A DNA stretch of 64,000 nt from Prochlorococcus sp. AG-347-M18 (GTDB lineage: Bacteria; Cyanobacteriota; Cyanobacteriia; PCC-6307; Cyanobiaceae): assembly GCA_003281165.1 (NCBI GenBank), contig QCCT01000004.1:1-64000 (forward strand). Reading direction: 5' to 3'. Positions 20,373-29,959 of this stretch are shown here, in pieces; position 1 is the stretch's first letter; the number at the start of each line of letters is the position of its first letter. Below the pieces are notes generated by a model. The model saw nothing but the letters and a program-made list of their open reading frames with translations. It was not told the origin of the DNA and did not search any database. The position numbers and the translations under genes were made by a program.

Positions 20373-21427
20373 TCACTATAAGAACACTGTTGAATTTTTT
20401 TCAAAGGCCGTTTAACTGAATCAAGTTTGATACCTTTTTTGATAGCAAGAATTATTCCTGCAGCTTCTAAATAATTATCCACTTCAAAAAGATTGGGATA
20501 ATCAAAAAACTCATTTGAAACTTTTAATGTATTTTGATTTTTTACAGAAATAATATTTAAACCTTTTTCAAATCCTGCTAGTACTGCTTCACCACCAAGT
20601 GCCCCGTTAGGAACAACAATAGTTTCAATCTGATCAGGGTGTAGTGAGATTAATTCATTTTTAGCAGGCAATTCAACAATATCAGGTGCATTGCTTAACC
20701 CAATCAGTACTGATGGTAAAAAGGTGTATCCTATTTCTTCTGCAGCTGCACGAGGATCTAATTTTTCATTCAATTCTATTGGATTTAAAGCAGGTGCATG
20801 AGCACACGGAACTTTTAAAAATTTGCTTATTAAATGACTTATAACTGCTTCGACTCCTGAAATAGGATCAACCCCTTTTCCCTCTCGATAAATATTTGTT
20901 TCTAAAGAATCTGAATCATCTGGAAATTTGGCCACAATTGCTATTGCTGTAACTCCTTTTTCTATCAAACATTTACCAGCATCAATTAGAGTATCAGGAT
21001 TTTCAATTATGCCACCACTGATTTTTGAAGAATCAGAATCAATAACTATTTTTAATGGCTTTTTTGTAATCACATAAGAATTAACATTAATCCCTAAAGT
21101 AGATACACATGCATCAGCAACTTGTAAATGCCTTACTAATATTTCTTTTTCAATGGCTGAATCAAAAATTAACCCAATTTGCTGTTGTTTTACCCTTTTT
21201 AAAGCGATTTCTCCTTTGGCAAGTCGGTCTAAATTATAACCCTCAACATAAAAAATATTTTTATCTTTTTCAGAAAGAGTACCGCCATTCATAACATTTG
21301 GATGCGTAATTAAACATCCACTTGCAGATGCTAATAATTTAGCAGTAGGAAGTGCATCCCCAGCAAAACCTCCTACTTCACATCCAATACCAGTGGGAAC
21401 AATGAATATTGTTGGTGAATTTTCCAT
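20369..21427 (-). CDS. DUF3326 family protein
   Basis: A 352-aa protein with the family opening IFIVPTGIGCEVGGFAGDALP, then CLITHPNVMNGGTLSE and a Gly-rich C-terminal segment VPNGALGGEAVLAGFEKGL. These blocks match the cyanobacterial DUF3326 family. The first glycine-rich part resembles a nucleotide-binding motif, but no known enzyme activity can be assigned. No membrane helix is evident. It lies downstream of the 63-aa protein and ferredoxin on the same strand, and shares a 4-base stop overlap with nadE. Confidence 0.8.
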   Translation of the reverse strand: MENSPTIFIVPTGIGCEVGGFAGDALPTAKLLASASGCLITHPNVMNGGTLSEKDKNIFYVEGYNLDRLAKGEIALKRVKQQQIGLIFDSAIEKEILVRHLQVADACVSTLGINVNSYVITKKPLKIVIDSDSSKISGGIIENPDTLIDAGKCLIEKGVTAIAIVAKFPDDSDSLETNIYREGKGVDPISGVEAVISHLISKFLKVPCAHAPALNPIELNEKLDPRAAAEEIGYTFLPSVLIGLSNAPDIVELPAKNELISLHPDQIETIVVPNGALGGEAVLAGFEKGLNIISVKNQNTLKVSNEFFDYPNLFEVDNYLEAAGIILAIKKGIKLDSVKRPLKKIQQCSYSD

Positions 21428-21454
21428 TATTAAAAATATCTCAATTTATATTTT

Positions 21455-21646
21455 TTAATAAGCAAAGACAACTTTAATTGTAAGTTTTTTTGTTCCAAAA
21501 GAGTCAATAGAATTTTGAATATCAACAATTGACCATCGAATTAAATTGCCTTTTTTTTCTAAATTTGCAATGATAAATTCCCTTAAATTTATTAATTTTA
21601 TTGAAACTGGCCAATCTAAATAATAATCGACTGAACTTAATTTCAT
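21455..21646 (-). CDS. Small protein coupled to ferredoxin gene, 63 aa
   Basis: A 63-aa soluble protein beginning MKLSSVDYYLDWPVS with a C-terminal beta-rich part (TKKLTIKVVFAY). Its ATG overlaps the stop of the ferredoxin gene by 4 bases (21643-21646), a strong sign of a real, coupled gene. I recall similar small proteins following a ferredoxin in marine picocyanobacteria but know no function. A link with the ferredoxin, for example as a partner or assembly aid, would be inference. Confidence 0.72.
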   Translation of the reverse strand: MKLSSVDYYLDWPVSIKLINLREFIIANLEKKGNLIRWSIVDIQNSIDSFGTKKLTIKVVFAY

Positions 21647-21969
21647 TTTTGATATTTACCAAATTGATCATTATATAAATCATCTTCGATTTCTTTACCA
21701 ATAACAATATTCAAATCTGACTTGGGATATGCCACACACAAAAGTGCAAAGCCCTTTTCCCTCAAATCATCATTTAATCCCATAGCATCTTCTTGATCTA
21801 CAGATCCTTCTAATATCATGGATGCACAATCAGTGCAAACTCCTGAACAACAACTACTAGGTAAATCTATGCCATTCATTTTTGCAGCTGAAATAATATC
21901 TTGATCGTCAGAACATAAAAAACTAAAATCCTTTTGCTGAAAATGAACTTTTATATTGTATTTAGGCAT
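21643..21969 (-). CDS. Plant-type [2Fe-2S] ferredoxin
   Basis: A 108-aa ferredoxin with the plant-type ligands Cys40, Cys45 and Cys48 (CX4CX2C) and Cys78 (in LLCVAYPKSD). An extra Cys41 sits next to the first ligand. The fold markers SAAKMNGIDLPSSC and DLREKGFALLC are normal. It differs from the main photosynthetic PetF in its C-terminal extension (IVIGKEIEDDLYNDQFG), so a specialised electron-transfer partner is likely. It lies 16 bases after atpG on the same strand, which suggests read-through from the atp operon. Confidence 0.9.
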   Translation of the reverse strand: MPKYNIKVHFQQKDFSFLCSDDQDIISAAKMNGIDLPSSCCSGVCTDCASMILEGSVDQEDAMGLNDDLREKGFALLCVAYPKSDLNIVIGKEIEDDLYNDQFGKYQK

Positions 21970-21985
21970 ATCCTAAATCTTACTG

Positions 21986-22936
21986 CTAAACTGCTGAACC
22001 ACCTACAACTTCTAATATTTCTTGAGTAATAGCTGCTTGTCTAGCTTTGTTATAGGTTAGATTCAAAGTACTTGCTAATTCTTTAGCATTATCACTCGCA
22101 TTATTCATAGCAGTCATCCTGCAAGCGAGTTCTGAAGCTGCCGACTCTTGAAGAGCTCTTAATACTTGATTCTGTAAATATAATGGTAACAACGAATCTA
22201 ATAGTTGATCAGGACTTTGTTCAAAAACAATATCTGATGGCAATTTCTCTGAATCACCTTTTTCAATATTTGATTTTTCAACAAGTAATTTACTATCTTT
22301 TGTAGTCAACCTAAAAATTTCATCATTTTCTTCAGCAATACCTTGAGGATCAAGTGGTAGTAGTGTTTGAACGACAGGAGCGCAGCTAACTAGAGTGATG
22401 AATTTTGTATAAATAATTTCTACCCTATCAGAATTTTCTGAAATAAATTCAGCTAAAATCTCATTTGTAACTCCCTCAGAGTCCTTTACGGTGGGTACCT
22501 GTTCTAGTTCTTTGAAAGTACTTTTAATTACATATCTATCCTTTCTATTTTGAAAATATCCAATAGCTTTCTTTCCTACCAAGATCAAATTTGGCTGATA
22601 CCCTTGTTTGACTAATTCTGCGTATCTTATTTCTACTTTTTTTATTATATTTGTGTTGTAACCACCGCATAAACCTCTATCCGCAGTTATGCAAACCAAG
22701 GTGATGCTCTTTACTTCTCTCTTGGATAATAGAGGAGAGTCTACAGCCTCGAATTGTACTCTAGATTGAATATTTTCTAAGACCCGTGCAAGTTTATCTG
22801 CAAAAGGTCTACTTTTAAGAACTTGATCTTGAGCTCTCCTTACTTTTGCAGCTGCTACAAGTCTCATAGCCTCCGTTATTTTTCTTGTATTTTTAACGGA
22901 AACAATTCGATCTCTAATCTCTTTAAGATTTGCCAT
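21986..22936 (-). CDS. atpG: ATP synthase F1 subunit gamma
   Basis: A 316-aa rotor subunit. The N-terminal helix [21 protein letters not shown] and C-terminal helix [21 protein letters not shown] are conserved, and [13 protein letters not shown] is present. The middle insertion (about residues 195-240, with EEND, KGDSEK) corresponds to the cyanobacterial-specific gamma insert; the plant-type redox-active cysteine pair is not evident. It is the last ATP synthase gene of the leftward operon, 19 bases after atpA. Confidence 0.96.
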   Translation of the reverse strand: MANLKEIRDRIVSVKNTRKITEAMRLVAAAKVRRAQDQVLKSRPFADKLARVLENIQSRVQFEAVDSPLLSKREVKSITLVCITADRGLCGGYNTNIIKKVEIRYAELVKQGYQPNLILVGKKAIGYFQNRKDRYVIKSTFKELEQVPTVKDSEGVTNEILAEFISENSDRVEIIYTKFITLVSCAPVVQTLLPLDPQGIAEENDEIFRLTTKDSKLLVEKSNIEKGDSEKLPSDIVFEQSPDQLLDSLLPLYLQNQVLRALQESAASELACRMTAMNNASDNAKELASTLNLTYNKARQAAITQEILEVVGGSAV

Positions 22937-22955
22937 GGTATCTCCTTAAATAAAT

Positions 22956-24473
22956 TTAAACTGTGGCAAGCATTGATGACTTAACTTCGTTTATCACCTC
23001 TTTTAATGTTGCTTCTAATCCATCATTTAATTTCTTTTCTTTAAGAATCTCTTCTATAAATTCTGCTTTATTTAACTTTAGGTATTCCCTAAGTTCAGTT
23101 GCAAATTTAGTAACATCCTCAACAGGTACCTCATCAATAAGACCTTTAACTCCTGCATAAACTACTGCAACTTGTTCTGCAAGGTTCAGCGGAGAGAATT
23201 GAGGTTGTTTTAGTAACTCTCTTAGTCTTTTACCTCTTTCAAGTTGTTGCTGAGTTGCTTCATCAAGATCAGATGCAAATTGAGAAAAAGCAGCTAGTTC
23301 ATCAAACTGTGCGAGTTCTAATTTTAAAGTTCCTGCAATTTTTTTAATTGCTTTTGTCTGAGCGGCTCCTCCAACACGGCTAACAGAAATACCAACATTA
23401 ATAGCTGGTCTTAATCCTGAGTTAAATAAATCTGCACTCAAGAATATTTGTCCATCAGTAATTGAAATAACATTAGTTGGAATGTAAGCTGAGACGTCCC
23501 CTGCCTGAGTTTCGATAATTGGAAGAGCTGTCATAGAGCCCCCTCCCATTGCATCAGATAGTTTTGCTGCTCTTTCTAGTAATCTACTGTGTAAGTAGAA
23601 CACGTCTCCAGGATAAGCCTCTCTTCCTGGTGGTCTTTTTAAAAGAAGAGACATTTGTCTATAAGCCTGAGCTTGTTTTGTTAGATCATCATAAATAACA
23701 AGCGTTGCTTTACCCTGATACATAAAATGTTCAGCAATTGCTGCCCCTGTATAAGGTGCCAAGTACTGTAAAGCTGCTGGTTCTGAAGCTCCTGCACTAA
23801 CTACGACTGTATAATCTAGAGCTCCTCTCTCTCTTAAGACCTCTACAATATTTGCTACTGATGCTGACTTCTGACCAATAGCTACGTAAACACAAACTAC
23901 GTCTTGACCTTTTTGGTTGATTATTGTGTCAATAGCAATCGCAGATTTTCCAGTTTGTCTATCACCAATAATTAATTCTCTTTGACCTCTTCCAACGGGA
24001 ATCATTGCATCAATAGATGTAATACCTGTTTGCATTGGTTCATGCACTGATCTTCTCTTGATTATTCCAGGAGCCATTTCTTCGATCAATCTAGTATCAC
24101 TTGTTGGAATTTCCCCTTTCCCATCTATTGGTTGTCCAAGAGGATTAACAACTCTCCCCTGCATTGCTTCACCAACTGGGACAGATGCGATTTTACCTGT
24201 GGACTTAACGTTACTTCCTTCTTGGACACCAAGTGCCTCTCCCATTAAAACGGCTCCAACATTATCATCTTCAAGATTTAAAGCTATACCTTCGGTGCCA
24301 TCCTCAAATTCCAATAACTCACCTGCCATGACCTGTTCTAAGCCATATATTCTTGCAATGCCATCACCGATTTGCAGAACAGTTCCTACATTACTAACAC
24401 TTACAGATTGGTCATAATCAGTTATTTGTTGTTTTAAAATTGAACTGATTTCATCAGGGCGTATAGATACCAT
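22956..24473 (-). CDS. atpA: ATP synthase F1 subunit alpha
   Basis: A 505-aa non-catalytic nucleotide-binding subunit. The Walker A loop [10 protein letters not shown], the [15 protein letters not shown] block and the [24 protein letters not shown] segment ([16 protein letters not shown]) are intact. It alternates with beta in the F1 head. The gene is 30 bases after atpH and 19 bases before atpG. A 119-codon frame on the opposite strand is a shadow of its regular codon pattern. Confidence 0.98.
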   Translation of the reverse strand: MVSIRPDEISSILKQQITDYDQSVSVSNVGTVLQIGDGIARIYGLEQVMAGELLEFEDGTEGIALNLEDDNVGAVLMGEALGVQEGSNVKSTGKIASVPVGEAMQGRVVNPLGQPIDGKGEIPTSDTRLIEEMAPGIIKRRSVHEPMQTGITSIDAMIPVGRGQRELIIGDRQTGKSAIAIDTIINQKGQDVVCVYVAIGQKSASVANIVEVLRERGALDYTVVVSAGASEPAALQYLAPYTGAAIAEHFMYQGKATLVIYDDLTKQAQAYRQMSLLLKRPPGREAYPGDVFYLHSRLLERAAKLSDAMGGGSMTALPIIETQAGDVSAYIPTNVISITDGQIFLSADLFNSGLRPAINVGISVSRVGGAAQTKAIKKIAGTLKLELAQFDELAAFSQFASDLDEATQQQLERGKRLRELLKQPQFSPLNLAEQVAVVYAGVKGLIDEVPVEDVTKFATELREYLKLNKAEFIEEILKEKKLNDGLEATLKEVINEVKSSMLATV

Positions 24474-24503
24474 GGATTTAAGAATTTAAGGTTGATTTAA
24501 AAG

Positions 24504-25046
24504 TTACTTGGAAAGAGATAAGCCAAGTTTTCTTATTTGTGAAGCAAGAGAAGCATCAATTACTTTTGATCCTACACTGGCGACGAAACCACCAATAAGA
24601 GATGGGTCGATTTTAGTTACAAGTTCTAATTTTTCTGTTCCAGCAATATTGATGATTTTTTTGGTAATTAAACCTTTCTGTTCATCAGTAAGCTCGACTG
24701 CAGAAGTAACAGTTGCCAATGCAATATTACTATTTTCTCGGTAAATCTCTAAAAACCTATCAAGAATTGAAGTAAGAATTCCAATTCTTTGCCTATCGGC
24801 CAATAATTTTAAGAAATTCAGTAAAGAAGAATTAACCTTATTTGAAAAAATTTCAATAATGATTTTCTTCTTAGCATCTGTCTCTAAAATGGGAGAGGAT
24901 AGTGCCTTCTCCAATTCAGGGGAATCATTTATTAATACCAAGAGTTGTTTAACCTCAGAAACCATCTCTTCAGTTTGCGAATTTTCATTCACAACTTGAA
25001 GTAATGCCTCTGCGTATGGTGTAGTAACTGAATTTAAAAGTGGCAT
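24504..25046 (-). CDS. atpH: ATP synthase F1 subunit delta
   Basis: A 180-aa peripheral-stalk subunit (the OSCP homologue). The N-terminal helical domain (TTPYAEALLQVV, LLNFLKLLADRQRI) and the C-terminal ITKIDPSLIGGFVASVG-like segment (KIDPSLIGGFVASVGSKVID) are typical. Its ATG and the TAA of atpF overlap by one base (TAATG), giving tight translational coupling. Confidence 0.95.
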   Translation of the reverse strand: MPLLNSVTTPYAEALLQVVNENSQTEEMVSEVKQLLVLINDSPELEKALSSPILETDAKKKIIIEIFSNKVNSSLLNFLKLLADRQRIGILTSILDRFLEIYRENSNIALATVTSAVELTDEQKGLITKKIINIAGTEKLELVTKIDPSLIGGFVASVGSKVIDASLASQIRKLGLSLSK

Positions 25047-25558
25047 TAGTTCACCTCAATATTGTTAATTGATTGAGTTACCAAATTTTCTTGTGTTGTT
25101 TTATCAAGTCGATTTGGGAGAGAATCTAAAGCTTTCTTTATTGCCAGTTCAACAGCTTCTTTTCGAAGTTGAGAAATTGCTCTGGATGCTTCAGAGCTCT
25201 CATCAGAGATTGCACTTTGTTTAATTCGTGCCATCTCCTCTATCGCTTTTTTCTCACTTTCCATTCTGATTGATTCTGATCTTTTAAAGGAATCTTCTTT
25301 TATTTGAGAAGCTTTTTCTTCTGCTAGAGATAAATCTTTCTTCGCCTTTTCTAAAGCTTGAGTTGCATTTAAAAGTCGATCTTCAGCATCTTTTAATTCA
25401 AGAAGGATTCCTTCTCTCCTTTTTTGAAGCATTTTACCTAGGAAACCTGGCAAAAATTTATAGAGACCGAAAACTACTACAGCCCAATTAAGGATATTAG
25501 TTTCAAATAAATTGAAGTTCAATCCAAAACCTTCTGTAGCTAAAAGAGTTAAATTCAT
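25046..25558 (-). CDS. atpF: ATP synthase F0 subunit b
   Basis: A 170-aa peripheral-stalk subunit. One membrane segment (about residues 22-42, [19 protein letters not shown]) is followed by a long charged helical region ([20 protein letters not shown] onward) that dimerises with b'. Its start overlaps the b' stop by 4 bases and its end overlaps the atpH start by 1 base. Confidence 0.95.
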   Translation of the reverse strand: MNLTLLATEGFGLNFNLFETNILNWAVVVFGLYKFLPGFLGKMLQKRREGILLELKDAEDRLLNATQALEKAKKDLSLAEEKASQIKEDSFKRSESIRMESEKKAIEEMARIKQSAISDESSEASRAISQLRKEAVELAIKKALDSLPNRLDKTTQENLVTQSINNIEVN

Positions 25559-26016
25559 TTTTCTAGAATCAATCTATTAACAATAAGTTCGCTTAAATCA
25601 TCAGCCTGTTTAGAAAGTTGATCACGAGCAGCAGACGTCTGACTTTCAATTTCTAGTCTTGCTTTTTCTTTTGAAGCATTTGCTTCATTGTTGGCAAGTT
25701 CTAGAGCTTCTTTATAAAGCTTGTCAGACTCATTCTCAGCTTCCGACACAATTCTTTGGGCTTCTGTACGAGCACTTTGAAGCTGGGTTAATAAATCAGC
25801 TTCTAATTTTTTAACCTCAGAAAGTTTATTTTTGGCCTCAATAATATTATCACTTACAAACTTTTCTCTTTTTTCTACGATATTGCCAACAGGCTTAAAA
25901 AAGAGAGAATTTAATATGTAAGTAAGTGCAACTACTTGTATCGCCATTAGTGGCAAAGTGGCATTTATGTCAAATAATCCACCTTCTGTAGCACCAAAAA
26001 AATTAAAGGCCAACAT
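25555..26016 (-). CDS. ATP synthase F0 subunit b'
   Basis: A 153-aa second b-type subunit, present in photosynthetic bacteria and chloroplasts. A single hydrophobic segment ([20 protein letters not shown]) precedes a long charged helix rich in Ala, Glu and Lys ([19 protein letters not shown]). It pairs with b to form a heterodimeric outer stalk. The gene symbol is given variously as atpF' or atpG in cyanobacteria. It sits between atpE and atpF. Confidence 0.94.
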   Translation of the reverse strand: MLAFNFFGATEGGLFDINATLPLMAIQVVALTYILNSLFFKPVGNIVEKREKFVSDNIIEAKNKLSEVKKLEADLLTQLQSARTEAQRIVSEAENESDKLYKEALELANNEANASKEKARLEIESQTSAARDQLSKQADDLSELIVNRLILEK

Positions 26017-26083
26017 ATGATTCAGTTGAAGTTAAAAATTAAATTTTAATATTGCTAATAAGGATTAGAAGCAATATTAACTT

Positions 26084-26347
<264 letters not shown>

Positions 26348-26404
26348 TTAATACTTGTGATAATCTTTGTTGTCATACACGCTTGGACATCCTTTTTTTA
26401 AGAA

Positions 26405-26427
26405 TGGGTCTGATATTTTCAGACCTA
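26405..26427 (-). promoter_or_regulatory. Intercistronic hairpin between atpB and atpE
   Basis: A perfect 7-base inverted repeat, GGTCTGA at 26407-26413 and TCAGACC at 26419-26425 with a 5-base loop, extended by one G-U and one A-T pair to about nine pairs. It lies in the 163-base spacer between the a- and c-subunit genes. On the transcribed (minus) sense it is not followed by a U-tract, so it does not look like an intrinsic terminator. An RNA processing or stability element that raises atpE mRNA is a plausible role, by analogy with other atp operons. Confidence 0.5.
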
Positions 26428-26492
26428 CGCGATTAGATATTTTGCCAGATTACAGACCCTTTGTAAAAGCGTCCGAATGTATTAGAAGACAG

Positions 26493-27218
26493 CTAATGAT
26501 GTTCTTCAACAGCTTCTCCAATGTAGTAGGCCGCTAAAGTTGCGAAAATTAATGCCTGAATTGCACTCGTAAATAATCCTAGGAACATAACTGGTATTGG
26601 GAGAATTAGCGGAACTAAAAAGACTAGAACACCAACTACAAGTTCATCAGCCAGAATATTTCCAAATAGCCTGAAAGAAAGTGATAAAGGTTTCGTAAAG
26701 TCCTCTAGAATCTTGAAAGGAAGCATAATTGGAGTTGGGTGAACATAGTATTCAAAGTATCTCCAACCCTTATTGCTTAAACCTGCATAGAAATAAGAAA
26801 GTGAAACTAATAAAGCCAAGGCTATAGTTGTGTTGATATCTGCAGTAGGTGCTCCCAATTCTCCACTCGGTAACTTAATCAATCTCCAAGGAATTAAAGC
26901 TCCGCCCCAATTACTAACAAAGACGAATAAAAATAATGTGCCTATGAATGGCATCCAATCTCTATAAACTTTTTCACCTATTTGCGTCCTAGCAAGATCT
27001 CTTATGTAATCCCAAAGGAACTCAAGCAAGTTTTGAAGGCCTTTAGGATCATTTTCCATTTTTTTAGTTCCTAAGGAAATAAATACTAATAACGCTCCTA
27101 ATAAAATCCAAGATGTTAAAAATACCTGCCCATGAAGTCTGATATTTCCGATTTGCCAATAAAGATGTTGACCAACTTCTAATGCTGCAAAATTTGTTAG
27201 CAAGGAATTAAAAAACAT
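26493..27218 (-). CDS. atpB: ATP synthase F0 subunit a
   Basis: A 241-aa polytopic membrane protein. The essential arginine lies in [22 protein letters not shown], and [17 protein letters not shown] and [18 protein letters not shown]-terminal blocks are normal. It forms the proton half-channels against the c ring. It follows atpI after 21 bases and precedes atpE across the hairpin-containing spacer. Confidence 0.97.
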   Translation of the reverse strand: MFFNSLLTNFAALEVGQHLYWQIGNIRLHGQVFLTSWILLGALLVFISLGTKKMENDPKGLQNLLEFLWDYIRDLARTQIGEKVYRDWMPFIGTLFLFVFVSNWGGALIPWRLIKLPSGELGAPTADINTTIALALLVSLSYFYAGLSNKGWRYFEYYVHPTPIMLPFKILEDFTKPLSLSFRLFGNILADELVVGVLVFLVPLILPIPVMFLGLFTSAIQALIFATLAAYYIGEAVEEHH

Positions 27219-27239
27219 TTGTTTTGAAGAAAAATTTAC

Positions 27240-27716
27240 TTAAGAACGTGAAAAATAAAGAATTAGTGAAGGTTTATAAATGAAAAAACCTATCATTGCA
27301 GGAAAAATATCCAAAGATCCTAGCTTACTAGCAAAAATAAAGAGGCAAACTGGAACTAATAGTTGCAATTTTGAAACACCTGATGATTCTCTACCAAGTT
27401 TGCCTATACTTTTGGCAAGCAAACGTAAGTAAAAAATGCCGGCAATTGCACCAATAAAAATACTAAAACCAAAAGTAAATCCAAGAAAAATTCCAGTTAT
27501 TGATGCTAAAAAAATAGAAACGATAAAAGTAATTCCAAAAATTGTTAGTTGCAATTTTGTATATTCATCATTTTGAGAAAGAAAATTATCTATTTGATTG
27601 GCAATGCCAAATTTACTTTCTTTGATGATCGAATTATTCAGGGATTGAGGAAATTGAACATTCTCATTAGAAGGATGCTCAAGTTTTTTTCTATTTGAGT
27701 CCACTGATGTGAACAT
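27240..27716 (-). CDS. atpI: ATP synthase protein I
   Basis: A 158-aa membrane protein first in the leftward atp operon. After a polar N-terminal about 60 residues it has about four hydrophobic segments (LTIFGITFIVSIFLASITG, FTFGFSIFIGAIAGIFYL, LLVPVCLFIFAS, IGFFIYKPSLIL). AtpI proteins help assemble the c ring or handle Mg, and are poorly conserved; the call rests on topology plus the invariant operon position. The start is the ATG at 27714-27716. Confidence 0.85.
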   Translation of the reverse strand: MFTSVDSNRKKLEHPSNENVQFPQSLNNSIIKESKFGIANQIDNFLSQNDEYTKLQLTIFGITFIVSIFLASITGIFLGFTFGFSIFIGAIAGIFYLRLLAKSIGKLGRESSGVSKLQLLVPVCLFIFASKLGSLDIFPAMIGFFIYKPSLILYFSRS

Positions 27717-27984
27717 AGTTTTAGAAACCCTCTCTAAATGATTTGAAGTAAGTATATAAACTCACGGAATCTATCACGGAGAGGTACCTTTTAGCTAGTT
27801 TTTTTCTATAAAAAATTAATTCTTAAGATTTATGATGAATCTGTAGTCCATTTTTTTTTTATTCTTCAAAGATAAAATTCATAAAAAGTTATTTTTATTA
27901 ATTGCCTCAACACTTTAAAAAGTTAATAAAAGACTTGGCAAAATCTCAATTAAACGTCTCAATAGTAAAAATACATCTAAAAAA
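27717..27984. promoter_or_regulatory. Divergent atp operon / ftsW control region with tandem repeat
   Basis: 268 bases without a gene. On the atp (minus) side the heptamer TCCGTGA (read as TCACGGA on the plus strand) occurs twice, at 27762-27768 and 27774-27780, a 12-base period. An eight-base palindrome AGGTACCT follows at 27782-27789. This arrangement looks like a binding site or a structured leader for the main ATP synthase operon. The rest toward ftsW is AT-rich, and I cannot point to a certain promoter. Confidence 0.45.
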
Positions 27985-29220
27985 TTGGAGATAAGTCAAG
28001 AAAAAATAAAATATAAAAGAATTTCTAAAAGAAAAAAAACCTTTAGTTCTAATTACGAAAAAAATCTAAGAAATTTAACAGAGTCTATATTTCCCTTGCC
28101 TTGGACGATATGGCCCTATGAGGCAAAAATCCTCGTTGTTCTCATTGGAATTTGGTCAATATTAGGAATATGTATTCTTGGATCATCAAGTTGGTGGGTG
28201 GCTAGTAGGGAAATGGGAAATTGGGCTTATTTCTTAAAAAAACAAGTTATTTGGACAATTCCGGGTATTTTTCTATTTTATTTTGTTCTGAATACAAACA
28301 TTAGAAATCTTTTAAAGTTTTCAAGAATTATTTTTTTTATCTTATTCTTTCTAATATTCCTTACCAATATTACTGGAATTACAGTTAATGGATCTTCAAG
28401 ATGGCTAGTGCTGGGTAATTTACGTCTACAACCATCTGAATTAATTAAGCCTTTTCTAATTCTAGAAGCTTCTAACCTTTTCGCTCATTGGAATCTGATT
28501 AAAAATGATAAAAAATTAATTTCAATATTCTCTTTTGGATTATTAATTTTATTAATACTAAAGCAACCTAATTTAAGTACTGCATCATTAACTGGAATTC
28601 TTTTTTGGGTAATGGGTTTTTGTGGAGGCGTAAAACTAATTTCTCTCTGCTCATTTGCCTCATTAGGATTTATTACTGGATGTATTAGTATCCTCAATAA
28701 CGAATATCAAAAACTTAGAGTTACTTCATTTCTTAATCCTTGGGAAGATCAACAGGAAAGTGGATTTCAATTGGTTCAAAGTTTATTAGCTATAGGTTCA
28801 GGCGGTCTATTCGGTCAAGGTTTTGGCTTGTCTATACAAAAATTACAGTACCTACCATTTATGTACACAGATTTTATTTTTGCCATTTTTGCTGAAGAAT
28901 TTGGTTTGTTAGGGTGTACTGTATTCCTAGGTTTTCTAGCAGTTTTCTCTTATATAAACGTTAGAATTGCTTTAAAGTGCAGGAACAACTATACAAAATT
29001 AGTTTCTATTGGATGTGGTGTATTGTTGATAGGTCAATCAATAATGCATATTGCTGTAGCAACAGGCTCTATGCCTACTACCGGCTTACCACTACCTTTT
29101 ATTAGTTATGGTGGGAATTCATTAATCGCATCATTTTTTATTGCAGGGATGTTACTGAGATGTTCATTAGAATCTACAGGCTTCATAGGTATGATTAGTA
29201 CACGAAAGACTCTTAATTAG
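27985..29220 (+). CDS. ftsW: FtsW/RodA-family cell division protein
   Basis: A 411-aa polytopic protein with about ten hydrophobic segments. SEDS-family blocks are NGSSRWLVLGNLRLQPSELIK, GSGGLFGQGFGLS, FIFAIFAEEFGLLG and the C-terminal PLPFISYGGNSLIAS. SEDS proteins polymerise peptidoglycan glycan strands at the septum. The frame begins at a TTG (27985); no ATG occurs before the conserved core, so the TTG is the best available start. The polar 45-residue N-terminus is cytoplasmic. FtsW rather than RodA is inferred from overall similarity. Confidence 0.88.
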   Translation: MEISQEKIKYKRISKRKKTFSSNYEKNLRNLTESIFPLPWTIWPYEAKILVVLIGIWSILGICILGSSSWWVASREMGNWAYFLKKQVIWTIPGIFLFYFVLNTNIRNLLKFSRIIFFILFFLIFLTNITGITVNGSSRWLVLGNLRLQPSELIKPFLILEASNLFAHWNLIKNDKKLISIFSFGLLILLILKQPNLSTASLTGILFWVMGFCGGVKLISLCSFASLGFITGCISILNNEYQKLRVTSFLNPWEDQQESGFQLVQSLLAIGSGGLFGQGFGLSIQKLQYLPFMYTDFIFAIFAEEFGLLGCTVFLGFLAVFSYINVRIALKCRNNYTKLVSIGCGVLLIGQSIMHIAVATGSMPTTGLPLPFISYGGNSLIASFFIAGMLLRCSLESTGFIGMISTRKTLN

Positions 29221-29302
29221 TTAGAATTTATAAGATTTAAGTTAAGCTATCGAATCATTTAATTTAGTTATTTCAGAATTATCTCAAAAGGGTAATCTGC
29301 TT

Positions 29303-29959
29303 ATGCAGAATGGCCTTAATAACCCTAGCCCATTTACTATATTTTTGGTTTTCAGCGCAGGACTTTTAACTAGTCTTGGCCCATGCTCATTATCATTACT
29401 ACCAATCACTATTGCTTATATAGGAGGAACAGAGAAAAATAAATTTAAACTTATTAGTTTTTCAGGAGGTATCGTTTTTTCACTCGTTGCACTTGGTGCT
29501 GCCAGTGGATTCTTAGGTAGGATATATGGGCAAATTCCATCTTATTACACTTCGATCGTTGCCTTGATAGCAATAATAATGGGTTTAAATTTACTAGGGA
29601 TTCTAAAGTTTCAGTTCCCGAATGGACCTGATTTAAAAATATTTGAAGATAAAATACCAACATTTATAGCACCTTTTGCTATCGGGACTACTTTTGGACT
29701 AGCTTCTTCGCCTTGCATTACTCCAGTTTTAGCAACTCTTCTGGCTTGGGTATCTCAAGCTAAAAATCCAACAATATCTATCATTTTTTTATTTTTCTTT
29801 GGAATAGGCCAAGTAACTCCATTAATCGCCGCAGGAGCTACTGCGGAAAACTTAAAACAATTTTTAGCTCTTAGAAAATTTAGTCAAATAATTCCGACTT
29901 TAAGTGGGATATTTTTAGTTTCCCTAGGGTTATTAAACTTATTATCAAATTGGATTTAA
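29303..29959 (+). CDS. ccdA: Cytochrome c biogenesis protein CcdA
   Basis: A 218-aa membrane protein with six hydrophobic segments. The two reactive cysteines lie in the symmetric motifs LTSLGPCSLSLLP (Cys28) and LASSPCITPVLATLL. CcdA passes reducing equivalents across the thylakoid membrane to keep apocytochrome c hemes reducible. The stop is directly followed by the ATG of ccsB, so both are made from one message. Confidence 0.94.
   Translation: MQNGLNNPSPFTIFLVFSAGLLTSLGPCSLSLLPITIAYIGGTEKNKFKLISFSGGIVFSLVALGAASGFLGRIYGQIPSYYTSIVALIAIIMGLNLLGILKFQFPNGPDLKIFEDKIPTFIAPFAIGTTFGLASSPCITPVLATLLAWVSQAKNPTISIIFLFFFGIGQVTPLIAAGATAENLKQFLALRKFSQIIPTLSGIFLVSLGLLNLLSNWI

Noticed and set aside
24058..24417. 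119-codon plus-strand frame inside atpA
   Set aside because: Antisense shadow of a perfectly conserved ATP synthase gene; low-complexity Pro/Ser/Thr product.
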